This document shows positions 26,636-35,160 of a stretch of DNA of 64,000 nucleotides, in pieces (the first letter of the stretch is position 1; each line of letters begins with the position of its first letter). This DNA comes from Streptomyces pluripotens (GTDB taxonomy: Bacteria; Actinomycetota; Actinomycetes; Streptomycetales; Streptomycetaceae). Location of the stretch: assembly GCF_000802245.2 (NCBI RefSeq), contig NZ_CP021080.1, positions 2,852,001 through 2,916,000 of the forward strand, in the 5' to 3' direction. Both the position numbers and the translations under genes were made by a program. The notes below the pieces were generated by a model. It did not search any database, was not told where the DNA came from, and saw only the letters and a list, made by a program, of their open reading frames with translations.

Positions 26636-28268
26636 CCTCTTCGAGCGCAGCCGCGCCCCGCGCGCCGCCCACCCCGCCCTGATCGACTCCGAAGGCACCC
26701 TCAGCTACGCCGAACTCGGCACCGCCGTCGACCGGGCGGCCGGCTGGCTGCGCACCCGGGGCATCACCCCCGGAGAACGTGTCGTCTACACCGGCGGCAA
26801 CCACCGTGCCTTCCTCGCCCTGTTCTACGCCACCCTCCGCATCGGTGCCGTTTTCGTCCCGGTACACCCGGGACTGACGGACGTGCAGGTGTGCCATGTC
26901 GTCGACGACTGCTCGGCCGCCCTGGCGATCGCCTCGCCCGGCGCGGGAGAACGGGCCGGAGACACCGTGACGGTGCAGCAGGCCTGGGAGGAGATCCAAA
27001 GCACCTCCGCCGACGGCTTCACCGCCGACGTGTCCGCCGACAACGTGGCCATGCTGATCTACACCTCGGGCACCACCGGCCGCCCGAAGGGCGTGGTCTG
27101 CCCGCACCGTCCGATGGTCGCGGCGGCGGAGTCGATCAACTCCCGTCTCGGATACGGCCCCGACGACGTGGTCCTGTGCCGTCTGCCGCTCTCCTTCGAC
27201 TACGGGCTCTACCAGGCCCTGATGTGCCACATGACCGGCGGCACCCTGGTGCTCGCCGAACGCGGCGGCGACGTCAGCCTGTTGCGCGTCATCGAACGCC
27301 ACGGCGTGACGATCGTCCCGCTGATGCCCGCCCTGGCCCAGATGCTCACCCTGCTGCAGAGCAAGCAGCGCCGACCGGTGGCGGTGCGCCTGTTCACCAA
27401 CACCGGCGCACGGCCGGGACGGTCGGTCATGGCCCAACTCCTGGAGGTTTTCCCGGGATCGGCCTTCGCCTCGATGTACGGCATGACCGAGTGCAAGCGC
27501 GTCTCGATCCTCGACCCCGCCGAGTACGCCGCCCACCCCGACTCCGTCGGCCGGCCCATCCCCGGCGACCAGGTCCGCATCGTCGATGGCGAGGGAGTCG
27601 AGCTCGGCCCGCGCCGGACCGGAGAGATCGTCGTCTGGGGCAGCACCGTGATGGCCGGCTACTGGCGGACCCCGATGGAGGCACAGCAACGCTACGTCCG
27701 CAGAGCCGACGGCTCACTGGAACTGCACACCGGCGACCAGGGCTTCCTCGACGAGGACGGGCGGCTCTACTTCGTCGGCCGCGATGACGACATGGTCAAG
27801 CGGAACGGGATCCGGCTCAGCCTGACCGAGATCGAGGACGCCGCCGAGCAGATCCCGGGTGTGACCGCGGCGGTGGCCTTCGCACCGGACTCCGAGGGTG
27901 GCCACCTGCAGTTGGCCGTGCAGTCCCCGCTCGCGCCGGAGGAGGTGCGCACTCAGCTGGCCTCGCACCTGGACCGGAACCGGATGCCCGATGTGATCAC
28001 CCGGATCGAGGCCGTACCGCTGACCGGGAACGGCAAGCCGGACCGCAAGGCGGCCTGGCTGCTGGTCCGCGCGCCCGACGCACCGAGCGCCGCCGACGCG
28101 CAGCCGGAGCAGCCGGAGCAGCCGGAGCAGCCGGAGCAGCCGGAGCAGCCGGAGCAGCCGGAGCAGCCGGAGCAGCCGGAGCAGCCGGAGCAGCCGGAAG
28201 AACAAAACACACCGACGGCACCGACGACACAGACGAGGACCAGCGCCCATGACTCAGTCGCAGTTTGA
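26622..28268 (+). CDS. AMP-forming acyl/aminoacyl ligase with a Gln-Pro-Glu repeat tail
   Basis: A 548-aa class I adenylating enzyme. A3 is YTSGTTGRPKG, the A4 region LPLSFDYGLYQALM, A5 YGMTECKRVS, A7 HTGDQGFLDEDG, A8 RDDDMVKRNGIRLSL and A10 TGNGKPDRKA with the catalytic Lys. The Asp in SFDYG could contact an amino group, but the same sequence occurs in fatty-acyl CoA ligases, so the substrate is open. After residue 493 come eleven Gln-Pro-Glu repeats, then a short Thr-rich end. The GTG at 26622 follows GAGGGGGGAC. It overlaps ACP1 by 20 bp, implying that it loads ACP1. Confidence 0.88.
   Translation: MQVSDLFERSRAPRAAHPALIDSEGTLSYAELGTAVDRAAGWLRTRGITPGERVVYTGGNHRAFLALFYATLRIGAVFVPVHPGLTDVQVCHVVDDCSAALAIASPGAGERAGDTVTVQQAWEEIQSTSADGFTADVSADNVAMLIYTSGTTGRPKGVVCPHRPMVAAAESINSRLGYGPDDVVLCRLPLSFDYGLYQALMCHMTGGTLVLAERGGDVSLLRVIERHGVTIVPLMPALAQMLTLLQSKQRRPVAVRLFTNTGARPGRSVMAQLLEVFPGSAFASMYGMTECKRVSILDPAEYAAHPDSVGRPIPGDQVRIVDGEGVELGPRRTGEIVVWGSTVMAGYWRTPMEAQQRYVRRADGSLELHTGDQGFLDEDGRLYFVGRDDDMVKRNGIRLSLTEIEDAAEQIPGVTAAVAFAPDSEGGHLQLAVQSPLAPEEVRTQLASHLDRNRMPDVITRIEAVPLTGNGKPDRKAAWLLVRAPDAPSAADAQPEQPEQPEQPEQPEQPEQPEQPEQPEQPEQPEEQNTPTAPTTQTRTSAHDSVAV
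28101..28199 (+). repeat. Eleven 9-bp tandem units coding (Gln-Pro-Glu)11
   Basis: CAGCCGGAG is repeated eleven times in frame, with only the final base of the last unit changed, near the 3' end of the ligase gene. The near-perfect DNA identity suggests recent slippage expansion. The encoded tail would be an extended, acidic linker. On the opposite strand it creates an artefactual leucine-rich frame. Confidence 0.95.
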
Positions 28269-28503
28269 CCAGCTCGTCGAGCAGATCTGCTCGGTCAAGG
28301 TCACCGACGCCGAGACCCCACTCGTGGATCTCGGTGTGGACTCGCTCCACACCGTCGCCCTGGTGATGGCCGTGGAGGAACGGTACGGCGTCGAGATCGA
28401 CCCCGAGGTGCTGGCCGACCCCAAACTCACCACCTCGGCGCTCCTGTGGCACTCCGTGCAGGAAAAGCTGTCCGGTGACCTGCCGGCGGACTCCGCGAGA
28501 TGA
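28249..28503 (+). CDS. Acyl carrier protein 1
   Basis: An 84-aa carrier protein with the phosphopantetheine attachment motif LGVDSLHTV (Ser34). It is embedded between the AMP ligase (20-bp overlap) and the aminotransferase (4-bp overlap). That placement suggests it carries the ligase-activated starter or amino acid rather than the elongating polyketide, for which ACP2 at 34869 is the better candidate. Confidence 0.93.
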   Translation: MTQSQFDQLVEQICSVKVTDAETPLVDLGVDSLHTVALVMAVEERYGVEIDPEVLADPKLTTSALLWHSVQEKLSGDLPADSAR

Positions 28504-29687
28504 CCGCCATGTGGACCGACACCCGACCCGCGGTGGAGATGCCGCAACTGTTCGAGCGAGGCGGTGACCTGATCTCCTTCGCCGGAGGACTGCCCGACCT
28601 GGACGTCCTTCCGCTGGAGACGATCTCCGCCCAGCTCTCCCGACTGGTACGGCTCGGCGGAAAGCTTGCCTTCCAGTACAGCACCCCGCATGTCGCCAAG
28701 GCCCTGGTCCCGGCGATCACCGACCTGATGGCCCGGGAGGGCGCAGCCACCACGGCCGAGAACCTGGTTCCGACCAACGGCTCCCAGATGGGCCTCATGG
28801 CGGTGGCCCTCGGTCTGGCGGCCCCCGGCCAGACCGTCCTGGTCCAGACCCCTGCCTACCCGGGGGCTGCAGCGGCCTTCCGTACCGCCGGCCTCGACCT
28901 GTGCTCCATACCGGAGGACGCCGACGGCCTCGCCCCGGCCGGCCTGCGCGAGACGGTGCTCCGGCTGCGCGCCGAGGGCCGCACCGCCCGTCTCCTCTAC
29001 TGCAACCCGACCTTCCAGAACCCAACCGGCACGACCCTCTCCCTCGCACGCCGCGAGGAACTCCTCACCGTGGCACGGGAGCTGGACCTCCTGGTCGTCG
29101 AGGACAACCCGTACGGTCTGCTCGGCTTCGACGGGCAGACCGCCGACACCCTCCAGGGCCTCGCCCCGGAGCACGTGGTCTACCTCGGGACCTTCTCCAA
29201 GGTGTTCGCCCCGGGCCTGCGCTGCGGCTGGATCGCGGCGCCGCAGGAGGTGGCGCACGCCCTGCGCCGTACCACCGAGGTGATGGCGCTGTCGCCGTCC
29301 GCGCTGGCCCAGGCCTCGCTGGCCGCCTTCCACGCCCGCAACGGCTGGACGGAGCTGATCGACGGCTACCGCGCCAGCTACCGGGAGCGGTCGGCGCTGA
29401 TGGCCGACGCGCTGGAAGCCGAACTCGGTACCCAGGGCCCGTGGACCTGGGAACGGCCGGAGGGCGGCTTCTACATCTGGCTGCGCCACCGTGAGGGAGT
29501 GGACACCGGCACCTTCGTCGCGGCGGCGGCCGAGCAGGGGGTCTCCTTCGTGCCCGGCAGCCACTTCGGACTCGGCGGGGAGCACGCGGACGCGCTGCGG
29601 CTGTGCTTCAGCCATGTGCCCAAGAAGCGGATTGCCGAGGGGATCTCCCGGCTGGCGTCCGCGTTCCAGCAGGGGGCGGCAACATGA
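28500..29687 (+). CDS. PLP-dependent aminotransferase, fold type I (class I/II)
   Basis: A 395-aa enzyme of the 2-aminoadipate/LysN-MocR-like group. Substrate/PLP motifs are FAGGLPD near the N-terminus, TNGSQMGL, CNPTFQNPTGTTLS, VVEDNPYG (Asp to PLP N1) and GTFSKVFAPGLRCGW with the Schiff-base Lys. It would interconvert an amino acid and a 2-oxoacid or aldehyde, perhaps to make a starter or release-step amine. It is coupled to ACP1 before and the LanB-like gene after by ATGA overlaps, so it is a core enzyme. Confidence 0.9.
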   Translation: MTAMWTDTRPAVEMPQLFERGGDLISFAGGLPDLDVLPLETISAQLSRLVRLGGKLAFQYSTPHVAKALVPAITDLMAREGAATTAENLVPTNGSQMGLMAVALGLAAPGQTVLVQTPAYPGAAAAFRTAGLDLCSIPEDADGLAPAGLRETVLRLRAEGRTARLLYCNPTFQNPTGTTLSLARREELLTVARELDLLVVEDNPYGLLGFDGQTADTLQGLAPEHVVYLGTFSKVFAPGLRCGWIAAPQEVAHALRRTTEVMALSPSALAQASLAAFHARNGWTELIDGYRASYRERSALMADALEAELGTQGPWTWERPEGGFYIWLRHREGVDTGTFVAAAAEQGVSFVPGSHFGLGGEHADALRLCFSHVPKKRIAEGISRLASAFQQGAAT

Positions 29688-31990
29688 CCGGCACCCTCGA
29701 CACCACCCGGGCCCTCGACTGGACGGCCTTCGGACCGTCGTACCGCCTGGGCGACTCCCCCTGGACGGTGTGGGGCGTCGGGCTGCTGCGCGGGGCCGGA
29801 TTCCCGGTCTCCGGACTCGGCCTGATCGGCGGACCGCGGGCGGCACGGGCCGCGGCACGGGTGGGAACCGACGGGCAGGACGCCTTCAGCGCCGCCTACC
29901 GGGCCGACACCGCCGCCGAGTCCGAGCGGCTGGCCGAGCTGGCCGCCGACGACCGGTTCCGCCGGGCGATCGCCTGGCAGAACCGCACCGTCTACCGCCT
30001 CCTCGACTCGGTCGCGGCGGGGAAGGGGCCGGAGTCCAAACGCCGTCGGCGCGAGCGCACCCTCGCCATGTACTGGCTGCGCTACTGTGCCAAGGCCGAG
30101 ACCATCGGCTTCTTCGGCCCGGCGGCCTGGATCTCCGTCGGCCAGGGGCAGCGGGCCGTCGACTTCGAGGCCGGCCCGGCGCTCACCGCCGCCGACCGGA
30201 CCTCCCTGGAACGCTGGACCGTCGCCGCCCTCGCCGACTGGATGGCCGAGCAGCCGGGCGCCCGCTGGTGGTTCCCACCGATGCTCCGCCCCGATGTGCA
30301 CCTCGACGGTGACCGACTCGTCATGCAGGGCGGCCGTACCGTGCGGCTGCGCGAGGACGACGCCGAAGTGCTGCGGCTGGCCGACGGCGACCGCAGTGCC
30401 GAGGCCATCACTCAGGCCACCGGCTGGGACCCGGCCACGGCACGGGAGCGGGTGGAGAAGGCCCTGAACCGGCTGCTCCGACAGCGGGTTCTGACCTGGG
30501 ACCCCAACATCCCCGTGGACGTACGTGCCGAGGAGGTCCTGCGCCGGCGCGTGACCGCGATCGGCGACCCGGAGCTGTTCGTCCGCTTCGACACCGTCCT
30601 CACCGAAGTGGACCGGCTGCGCGCGGACATCGACCGCGCGGGCAGCGCCGAGGAGTTGGTCGGCGCGCTGGACCGGCTCGACGAATTCTTCGTCCGTACG
30701 ACCGGTCAGGCGGCCTCCCGCGAGGAAGGCAAGGCCTACGCCGGGCGCACCCTCTGCTACCAGGACTCCCTCCGGGACTGCCGGATGGACCTGGGCCGCG
30801 ACTTCCTCGACGGCATCGGCCGGCCACTGGCCCTGGTCGCGGACGCGGCCGACTGGTTCGGCAACCGGCTCGCCGAACTGGTGGAGGCCGAGGTAGCCGG
30901 GTTCGTCCGCAAGGCCGCCGCCCGCCGGAGGGACGTCACGCTCGCCGACGTATGGACGCAGGTGCTCGCCCTGTTCTGGGGTGCGAACGCCACCCCGGTG
31001 CACACCGCGACCCGCGAACTCGGGGAGAAGTGGCGCGAAGTGCTGGACGTCGGCACCGAGCGCCGGGTCCGCATCCGGGTCCAGGACATCGAGGACCGGG
31101 CCCGCGCGACCTTCGCCACCGGCCCGGTCCGCTCGCCCCATCTCGCCGTGCACAGCCCCGACCTCCAGGTGGTGGCGCCATCCGTGGCGGCGATCAACGC
31201 CGGTCGGTACACCGCCGTCCTCGGTGAGCTGCACGCCTGCCTGGCCACGTTGGACCTGCCGTTCCTCGACTGGACCACTGATCAGGGGTCCTTGAGGGAC
31301 AAGGTCAACGCGGCGATCGGTGCCCGGCGGCTGGTGCCGCTGTTGCCGGTCGAATGGAAGCGCAACAGCGGCCGTATGGTCCCCGCGCCGATCGGCGCCG
31401 GCGACCGGCTGCTCGGCTTCACCCGGGCACCGTACGACGACCGCACCCGCGTGGACCCGGCGGCGGCGGTCCGGCTTTCCGAGACGGACGGCACGGTCAC
31501 CGCGACCACACCCGACGGGCGCTCCTGGAGCGTCCCCGAGCTGCTCGCAGTGCCGGTGTCGATCATCGCCGCGGACGCCTTCAAGGTCGGCCTCGACCGG
31601 GCGCACGCCCCGCGCGTGACCCTCGACGACCTGGTGCTGTTCCGGGAGACCTGGCGGCTGCCGGTCGCCTCGGTGGCCCTGCCGGACAAGGCGGACCGGG
31701 AGTGCGACTACCTGGCCGTACGCCGGTGGGTGGCCGAGCACGCCCTGCCCGACCTGCTCTTCGTCAAGTTCCCCGAGGAGACGAAGCCCTCCCTGGTCGA
31801 CTTCACCAGCCCCACGCTGGCGCTGTCCTTCGCCAACCTCGTCCGCACCGCGCGCCGGCTCGACCCCGACGCGGTCGTCGCCCTCAGCGAGCCGCTGCCG
31901 GCGCCGGACGACTCCTGGCTGCCGGACGGCGACGGCGAGCGCTACGTCAGCGAACTGCGGCTCCAGATCAGCAGAAAGGTGCCGGAATGA
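29684..31990 (+). CDS. Stand-alone lantibiotic-dehydratase-type (LanB N-domain) protein
   Basis: A 768-aa protein matching the tRNA-dependent glutamylation half of LanB. Supporting segments include FGPSYRLGDSPWTVWGVGLLRGAGFP at the N-terminus, FRRAIAWQNRTVY, RRRERTLAMYWLRYCAKAETIGFFGP (a LanB hallmark) and the closing RYVSELRLQI. The elimination (SpaB_C) domain of full-length LanBs is missing. Known relatives either glutamylate Ser/Thr of a precursor peptide with Glu-tRNA or, as PEARLs, add an amino acid to a peptide C-terminus. No obvious large RiPP precursor is present, so the acceptor could be Dap, a carrier-bound intermediate or the 36-aa peptide at 46366. It starts at an ATGA overlap at 29684. 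Confidence 0.8.
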   Translation: MTGTLDTTRALDWTAFGPSYRLGDSPWTVWGVGLLRGAGFPVSGLGLIGGPRAARAAARVGTDGQDAFSAAYRADTAAESERLAELAADDRFRRAIAWQNRTVYRLLDSVAAGKGPESKRRRRERTLAMYWLRYCAKAETIGFFGPAAWISVGQGQRAVDFEAGPALTAADRTSLERWTVAALADWMAEQPGARWWFPPMLRPDVHLDGDRLVMQGGRTVRLREDDAEVLRLADGDRSAEAITQATGWDPATARERVEKALNRLLRQRVLTWDPNIPVDVRAEEVLRRRVTAIGDPELFVRFDTVLTEVDRLRADIDRAGSAEELVGALDRLDEFFVRTTGQAASREEGKAYAGRTLCYQDSLRDCRMDLGRDFLDGIGRPLALVADAADWFGNRLAELVEAEVAGFVRKAAARRRDVTLADVWTQVLALFWGANATPVHTATRELGEKWREVLDVGTERRVRIRVQDIEDRARATFATGPVRSPHLAVHSPDLQVVAPSVAAINAGRYTAVLGELHACLATLDLPFLDWTTDQGSLRDKVNAAIGARRLVPLLPVEWKRNSGRMVPAPIGAGDRLLGFTRAPYDDRTRVDPAAAVRLSETDGTVTATTPDGRSWSVPELLAVPVSIIAADAFKVGLDRAHAPRVTLDDLVLFRETWRLPVASVALPDKADRECDYLAVRRWVAEHALPDLLFVKFPEETKPSLVDFTSPTLALSFANLVRTARRLDPDAVVALSEPLPAPDDSWLPDGDGERYVSELRLQISRKVPE

Positions 31991-33048
31991 CCGTCCTCGC
32001 CTCGGACGGCGCGGCCCTGCGGAACCGCGCCGTCCGCTCCCGGGACCCCGACATCATCGCGACGATCGGCGGAACCCCGCTCGTCGCCCTCGACCGACTC
32101 TTCCCACCCGCCCGGTTCCAGGTCTACGCCAAGTGCGAGCGCTTCAACCCCGGCGGCTCCGTCAAGGACCGCGCCGCCCGGTCGATGATCGAGCACGCCA
32201 TCGAGACCGGGAAGCTCCTCCCCGGTGTGTCCACAGTGGTGGAGTCCTCCTCCGGCAACCTCGGCATCGCCCTCGCCCAGCTGTGCAACTTCCACCAGCT
32301 CCGCCTGATCTGCGTGGTCGACCCCCGCACCACCGCACAGAACGTTGCCATCATGCGGGCCTACGGAGCGCGGGTCGAGGTGGTCGACCGGGACCCGGCC
32401 ACCGGCGAGTACCTACCGGCCCGGATCGCCCGGGTGCAGGAGCTGCTGGACAGCGTCCCGGACGCCTACTGGCCCAACCAGTACGCCAACGAGCACAACG
32501 CCCGCGCCCACCACCACACCATGCGGGAGATCTGCGAGGCCCTGCCCGAGGCCCCCGACTACCTCTTCCTCGCGGCCGGCACGGTCGGCACCCTGCGCGG
32601 CTGTGCCGAGTACATCCAGGGCCACGGCCTGGACACCCGGGTGGTCGCGGTGGACGCGGTGAACAGCGCGATCTTCGGTCCGCCCGAGCCCTGGGAGCTG
32701 GCGCACCAACGCACGATCCCCGGGCACGGGGCGGCGGTAGTGCCCCCGCTACTGCGGCCGGGCCTCGCGGACCGGGTCGTCAAGGTCACCGACGCCGACT
32801 GCGTCCGCGGCTGTCGCCGACTCCTGGCCCGGGAGTCCATCCTCGCCGGCGGTTCCTCCGGCGCCGTCGTGTCCGCCCTGCTCGGCGCCGCCCCGGGGAT
32901 CGAACAGGGCGCGACCTGCGTCGCCGTCCTTCCCGACGGCGGTGACCGCTACCTCGACACCATCTACTGCGACGCCTGGGTGGAGACCCACTTCCCGGAC
33001 ATCGACACCCCCGACGACGCCATCGAACAAGAAAGGAACGAGCCGTGA
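31987..33048 (+). CDS. SbnA-like PLP enzyme (Dap pathway synthase)
   Basis: A 353-aa cysteine-synthase-fold enzyme. The Schiff-base Lys is in NPGGSVKDRAA, the substrate loop is SSSGNLGIALA, and GTVGTLRG and AGGSSGAVV bind the cofactor phosphate and ring region. With an SbnB-like partner directly downstream, the family reaction is O-phospho-L-serine plus L-glutamate to N-(1-amino-1-carboxyethyl)-glutamate, the first step to L-2,3-diaminopropionate. It is coupled at both ends by 4-bp overlaps. Confidence 0.9.
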   Translation: MTVLASDGAALRNRAVRSRDPDIIATIGGTPLVALDRLFPPARFQVYAKCERFNPGGSVKDRAARSMIEHAIETGKLLPGVSTVVESSSGNLGIALAQLCNFHQLRLICVVDPRTTAQNVAIMRAYGARVEVVDRDPATGEYLPARIARVQELLDSVPDAYWPNQYANEHNARAHHHTMREICEALPEAPDYLFLAAGTVGTLRGCAEYIQGHGLDTRVVAVDAVNSAIFGPPEPWELAHQRTIPGHGAAVVPPLLRPGLADRVVKVTDADCVRGCRRLLARESILAGGSSGAVVSALLGAAPGIEQGATCVAVLPDGGDRYLDTIYCDAWVETHFPDIDTPDDAIEQERNEP

Positions 33049-34073
33049 GAATCCTCGGCCGCGACGATGTCCGCACCGCCATGACCGGTCTCGAACCCAC
33101 CGTCCTCGAAGCCGTGCGCAGCGCGTACGTGCTGCACGGCCAGGGCCACTCGCAGGTGCCGTTCTCCAGTTTCCTGCGCCCGCCGCGGCCGGCCGGCTCC
33201 CGCATCATCTCGCTCCCCGCCTATCTGGGCGGCCCGGAGCCCGTGATGGGCCTGAAGTGGATATCGTCCTTCCCGGCGAACGTCGAGCAGGGCCTCCAGC
33301 GGGCCTCCTCCGTCCAGATCCTCAACGACCTCGACACCGGCTATCCGCTGGCCCTGCTGGAAGGCAGCCAGATCTCCGCCTCGCGTACGGCGGCCAGTGC
33401 CGCCCTGGCTGCAGGCGCGCTGCACGGCGAACGCCGGGTGCACACGGCCGGGTTCATCGGCTGTGGCACGATCAACCAGCGCGTACTGGCGTTCCTCGCT
33501 CTGACCCACCCGGAGCTAGAGACCGTGATCCTGCAGGATGTGGTCCCGGGCCGCGCAGAGGTCTTCGCCGCCGAACTCGCCGACGAGTACCCCTCGCTGA
33601 AGTTCCGCACCGGTGAGGTCGGCGACGCGCTGGGCGCCGAGACGGTGAGCATCGCGACCACCGACTCGACGTACTGGCTGGACCTGGCCGCGCACCCCGG
33701 CCGCCCCGACCACCAGGTCGTCCTGCACCTGTCGCTGCGCGACCTGAACACGGCCTCGGTGTTGGGCGCGTACAACGTGGTGGACGACGTCGAGCACGTG
33801 ATCCGCGAGCAGACCTCGCTGCACAGGGCCGAGCAGGAGGTGGGGCACCGGACGTTCGTGCACGCCGAGATCGCCTCCGTGCTCGACCGCTCCGAGCCGC
33901 CGGCGACGGACCGCACGATCGTCTTCTCGCCCTTCGGCCTGGGCATCCTGGACCTCGCGGTCGCGCAGGTCGTGCTCAGTACCGCTGTCGAGGCGGGTCT
34001 GGGCACCGAGGTCGAGGGCTTCGACCCGGGCAGCCACCGGGTGACCTCCGTGATGGCAGGGAGGGCGTCATGA
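33045..34073 (+). CDS. SbnB-like NAD-dependent dehydrogenase (ornithine cyclodeaminase fold)
   Basis: A 342-aa enzyme of the ornithine cyclodeaminase/mu-crystallin family. The Rossmann motif is AGFIGCGTINQRVLAFL, and GLKWISSFPANVEQGL with LEGSQISASRTAA forms the substrate pocket seen in SbnB. Paired with the SbnA-like gene it should oxidatively hydrolyse the adduct to L-2,3-diaminopropionate and 2-oxoglutarate, as in staphyloferrin B, viomycin and zwittermicin pathways. The GTG at 33045 overlaps the upstream stop. Confidence 0.9.
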   Translation: MRILGRDDVRTAMTGLEPTVLEAVRSAYVLHGQGHSQVPFSSFLRPPRPAGSRIISLPAYLGGPEPVMGLKWISSFPANVEQGLQRASSVQILNDLDTGYPLALLEGSQISASRTAASAALAAGALHGERRVHTAGFIGCGTINQRVLAFLALTHPELETVILQDVVPGRAEVFAAELADEYPSLKFRTGEVGDALGAETVSIATTDSTYWLDLAAHPGRPDHQVVLHLSLRDLNTASVLGAYNVVDDVEHVIREQTSLHRAEQEVGHRTFVHAEIASVLDRSEPPATDRTIVFSPFGLGILDLAVAQVVLSTAVEAGLGTEVEGFDPGSHRVTSVMAGRAS

Positions 34074-34822
34074 GCCCCCTGTTCCCCGAGGGCACCAAGG
34101 CCCTGGTCACCGGCGCCTCGCGGGGCATCGGCGCGGCGGTCGCGGTCGCGCTGGCCGGGCACGGCTGTGACGTCGCGCTCAACTACCGCTCCAAGGCCGC
34201 GAAGGCGGAGGAGGTCGCCGAACAGATCCGAGCCCTGGGCCGGGAGGCCCTGCCCATTCGGGCCGACGTCTCGGACGAGGCCCAAGTTGCCGCCATGTAC
34301 AAGGAGTTGAAGTCGGCCTGGGGCCGCCTGGACGTCGCCGTCCTCAACTCCGGTGTGACCGCCGACGGGCACCTGGCCGCGATGAGCAGCGCCAAGTGGC
34401 AGGAGGTCATCGCCACCAACCTGACCGGCACGTTCTTCACCGCCCGCGAGGCCACCAAACAGATGTACGCGAGCGGCGGCGCGATCGTCCTGATCGCCTC
34501 GACCAGCGGCATCGCCGGCAGGGCCGGGCAGGCCAACTACGCAGCCAGCAAGGGCGGGGTGATCTCCATGGCCAAGACCCTGTCGTACGAGGTGGCCCCG
34601 CGCGGCATCCGAGTCAACGTGGTGGCGCCCGGCTTCATCGACACCGACATGGTCAAGAAAGTGCCGCCGGCCCAGATGAAGGAAGCCCTCCAGGCCATCC
34701 CGATGGGTCGGGTGGGAGCCGCCTCCGAGGTGGCCCAGGCGGTGGCCTTCATGGCCAGCCCCGCCGCCTCCTACATCACCGGCAAGGTGCTCACCGTCGA
34801 CGGCGGAATGATCCCGAACTAG
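34070..34822 (+). CDS. 3-oxoacyl-ACP reductase (FabG-type ketoreductase)
   Basis: A 250-aa short-chain dehydrogenase. It has TGASRGIGAAVAVAL for NADPH binding, the NSG segment (AVLNSGVTADG), catalytic Ser in IASTSGIAG and the YxxxK motif in ANYAASKGGV. It reduces the beta-keto group after each KS elongation. ATGA-coupled to the SbnB-like gene. Confidence 0.92.
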   Translation: MSPLFPEGTKALVTGASRGIGAAVAVALAGHGCDVALNYRSKAAKAEEVAEQIRALGREALPIRADVSDEAQVAAMYKELKSAWGRLDVAVLNSGVTADGHLAAMSSAKWQEVIATNLTGTFFTAREATKQMYASGGAIVLIASTSGIAGRAGQANYAASKGGVISMAKTLSYEVAPRGIRVNVVAPGFIDTDMVKKVPPAQMKEALQAIPMGRVGAASEVAQAVAFMASPAASYITGKVLTVDGGMIPN

Positions 34823-34868
34823 TCGCATCAGCCCACCGTGCGACTCACCCACAGAAAGGAAACCGCTC

Positions 34869-35159
34869 ATGTCCGTCCCCACCTTCGAGGACATCCGCAG
34901 CCAGGCCGAGGCGCGCCTGGAGAAGAACATGAAGGTCAAGTCGATGATCATCGACCGGCTGGGCCTGGACGTCGAGCCGGCCGTCGTCTCCGACAACCAG
35001 CCGCTGTTCGGCCGCGGTCTGGAGATGGACTCGCTGGACACCCTGGAGATCGTCGTCATGGTCAACAACGAGTACGACGTGCTGATCAGCGACGACGACT
35101 TCGAGGCCTTCGGCTCCATCAACGCCCTGGTGGACTTCGTCGAATCCCGCGAGGTCTGA
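34869..35159 (+). CDS. Acyl carrier protein 2
   Basis: A 96-aa carrier protein with an N-terminal helical extension (RSQAEARLEKNMKVKSMI) and the attachment motif GLEMDSLDTLEIV (Ser near residue 57). It sits directly before the dehydratase and after the ketoreductase, so it is the likely carrier for reducing chain elongation. A ribosome site (AGAAAGGAAACC) lies upstream. Confidence 0.92.
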   Translation: MSVPTFEDIRSQAEARLEKNMKVKSMIIDRLGLDVEPAVVSDNQPLFGRGLEMDSLDTLEIVVMVNNEYDVLISDDDFEAFGSINALVDFVESREV

Positions 35160-35160
35160 G

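Noticed and set aside
27953..28250. Minus-strand frames rich in Leu-Leu-Arg or Cys-Ser-Gly repeats
   Set aside because: They are antisense readings of the (Gln-Pro-Glu)11 repeat in the ligase gene.
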